Shown here: positions 63,460 through 64,000 of the stretch, one piece after another
How positions within the stretch are numbered: the stretch's first letter is position 1
Layout: every line of letters begins with the position of its first letter
Assembly (NCBI RefSeq): GCF_026242045.1
Contig: NZ_JAPJDO010000005.1
Span: 62,001 to 126,000 of the forward strand
Source of the DNA: Mycobacterium pinniadriaticum
GTDB taxonomy: Bacteria > Actinomycetota > Actinomycetes > Mycobacteriales > Mycobacteriaceae
DNA length: 64,000 bases
Direction: 5' to 3'
Notes under the pieces: model-generated
Told to the model about the DNA's origin: nothing
The model's input: the letters and a program-made list of their open reading frames with translations, nothing else
The model's database searches: none
Program-made: the position numbers and the translations under genes

Positions 63460-64000
63460 TCACAGCCCCGCGAGCTGGGGCAGCGTCGCATGGGCGATCA
63501 GGAAGTAGATGATCAACCCGGTGCCGTCGACGATGGTTGCGATCATCGGCGCCGACACGACAGCGGGATCCACCCGGCACTTCTTCAGCAGCAGCGGCAG
63601 GATCGAAGAGACCAGAGCCGACCACAGCACGATCGCGGCGACCGTCAGCGAGACCGTGATGGTGACCTGTGGGCCGACGCCGAGGGTCCACGCCCGGACA
63701 ATGGCGGCGGCGGCCATCGTCAGCGCGACGAGAAAGCCCGTCGACATTTCCTTGGCCAGCACCCGCGGTAGGTCGCGAAGCCGCACCTGTCCGGTTCCCA
63801 TCGCCCGCACCAGTGTCGTGGTGATCTGGGTACCGGTGTTGCCGCCGGTGCCGATCAGAAGCGGGATGAAGAATGCCAGCGCGACGACGGCCTCCATCTC
63901 GTCTTCGAACGCTCGCAGCACCGTACCGGTGTAGGCCTCGGCCACGAACAACACCAGCAGCCAGACAATCCGCTTGCGCCACAGCCGAAATGGAGACGCG
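63460..64000 (-). CDS. mgtE: MgtE-type magnesium transporter, C-terminal part
   Basis: The minus-strand frame is open to the right window edge, giving the last 180 residues. It contains the MgtE membrane domain: 'FRLWRKRIVWLLVLFVAEAY', 'PLLIGTGGNTGTQ' (the conserved pore-region motif), and four to five helices ending in 'IVDGTGLIIYFLIAHATLP'. The cytoplasmic N and CBS domains lie beyond the edge. Family members are Mg2+-gated channels. It is convergent with the repeat-protein cluster. Confidence 0.9.
   Translation of the reverse strand, partial: ASPFRLWRKRIVWLLVLFVAEAYTGTVLRAFEDEMEAVVALAFFIPLLIGTGGNTGTQITTTLVRAMGTGQVRLRDLPRVLAKEMSTGFLVALTMAAAAIVRAWTLGVGPQVTITVSLTVAAIVLWSALVSSILPLLLKKCRVDPAVVSAPMIATIVDGTGLIIYFLIAHATLPQLAGL

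Overview
The window is a high-GC, densely coded chromosome segment from a member of the Mycobacteriaceae, most likely a rapidly growing Mycolicibacterium-type species. This rests on content: the aro cluster with efp and nusB, the complete pyr-carAB cluster followed by mIHF, gmk, rpoZ, coaBC and metK, an LprG/P55-type lipoprotein-exporter pair, a B-4DMT membrane protein, and frequent GTG starts. No tRNA, rRNA, insertion sequence, prophage or CRISPR array was seen.

Layout. Positions 1-7.3 kb: a truncated SRPBCC protein, a two-domain ABM protein, a YjbQ protein, then alaS-ruvX-mltG-aroE and a small prepilin-type peptidase. 7.3-19.9 kb: aroC-aroK-aroB-aroQ, a metallo-beta-lactamase-fold hydrolase, a membrane protein, a class II amidotransferase divergent from a glutamine-synthetase-like ligase, a B-4DMT protein divergent from pepQ-efp-nusB, and a TetR regulator with a flavin-dependent oxidoreductase behind a clear candidate operator. 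19.9-21.8 kb: a serine hydrolase and a methyltransferase on the minus strand. 21.9-30.7 kb: pyrR-pyrB-pyrC-(membrane protein)-carA-carB-pyrF, the whole route to UMP except the dihydroorotate dehydrogenase and orotate phosphoribosyltransferase steps, with a PyrR-binding RNA hairpin in the leader. 30.7-36.9 kb: ctaD on the minus strand, then mihF-gmk-rpoZ-coaBC and metK. 37-47.8 kb: an AraC remnant, a hemophore-like secreted protein, a lipase, a lysoplasmalogenase-like protein, then priA-DUF2207-lemA-fmt-rsmB-rpe-ribD. 47.8-54.3 kb: a MacB-type ABC pair with a cyclic-nucleotide-binding domain, a LysA-like decarboxylase, the MFS exporter-lprG pair and riboflavin synthase.

The most unusual part is 54.3-63.4 kb: three tandem paralogous genes for large, apparently secreted, Ig/VCBS-like repeat proteins, lying between riboflavin synthase and an MgtE-type magnesium transporter. 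The first two share a related upstream region (a dyad, a -10 box, and a ribosome-binding site with GTG). The third lacks promoter, signal peptide and N-terminal part, as expected after a recombination event. The first shows a reading-frame mismatch between its conserved start site and its body. The function of the family is not known to me.

A second theme is regulation that can be read from the DNA. Many genes carry a TANNNT -10 box 6-8 bases before the start codon, the leaderless arrangement common in mycobacteria, and several of these boxes overlap the stop codon of the preceding gene. Other signals are the PyrR hairpin that sequesters the pyrR ribosome-binding site, a perfect operator-like palindrome against a -10 box behind tetR, and palindromic or tandem repeats at the pyrR-pyrB and carA-carB junctions.
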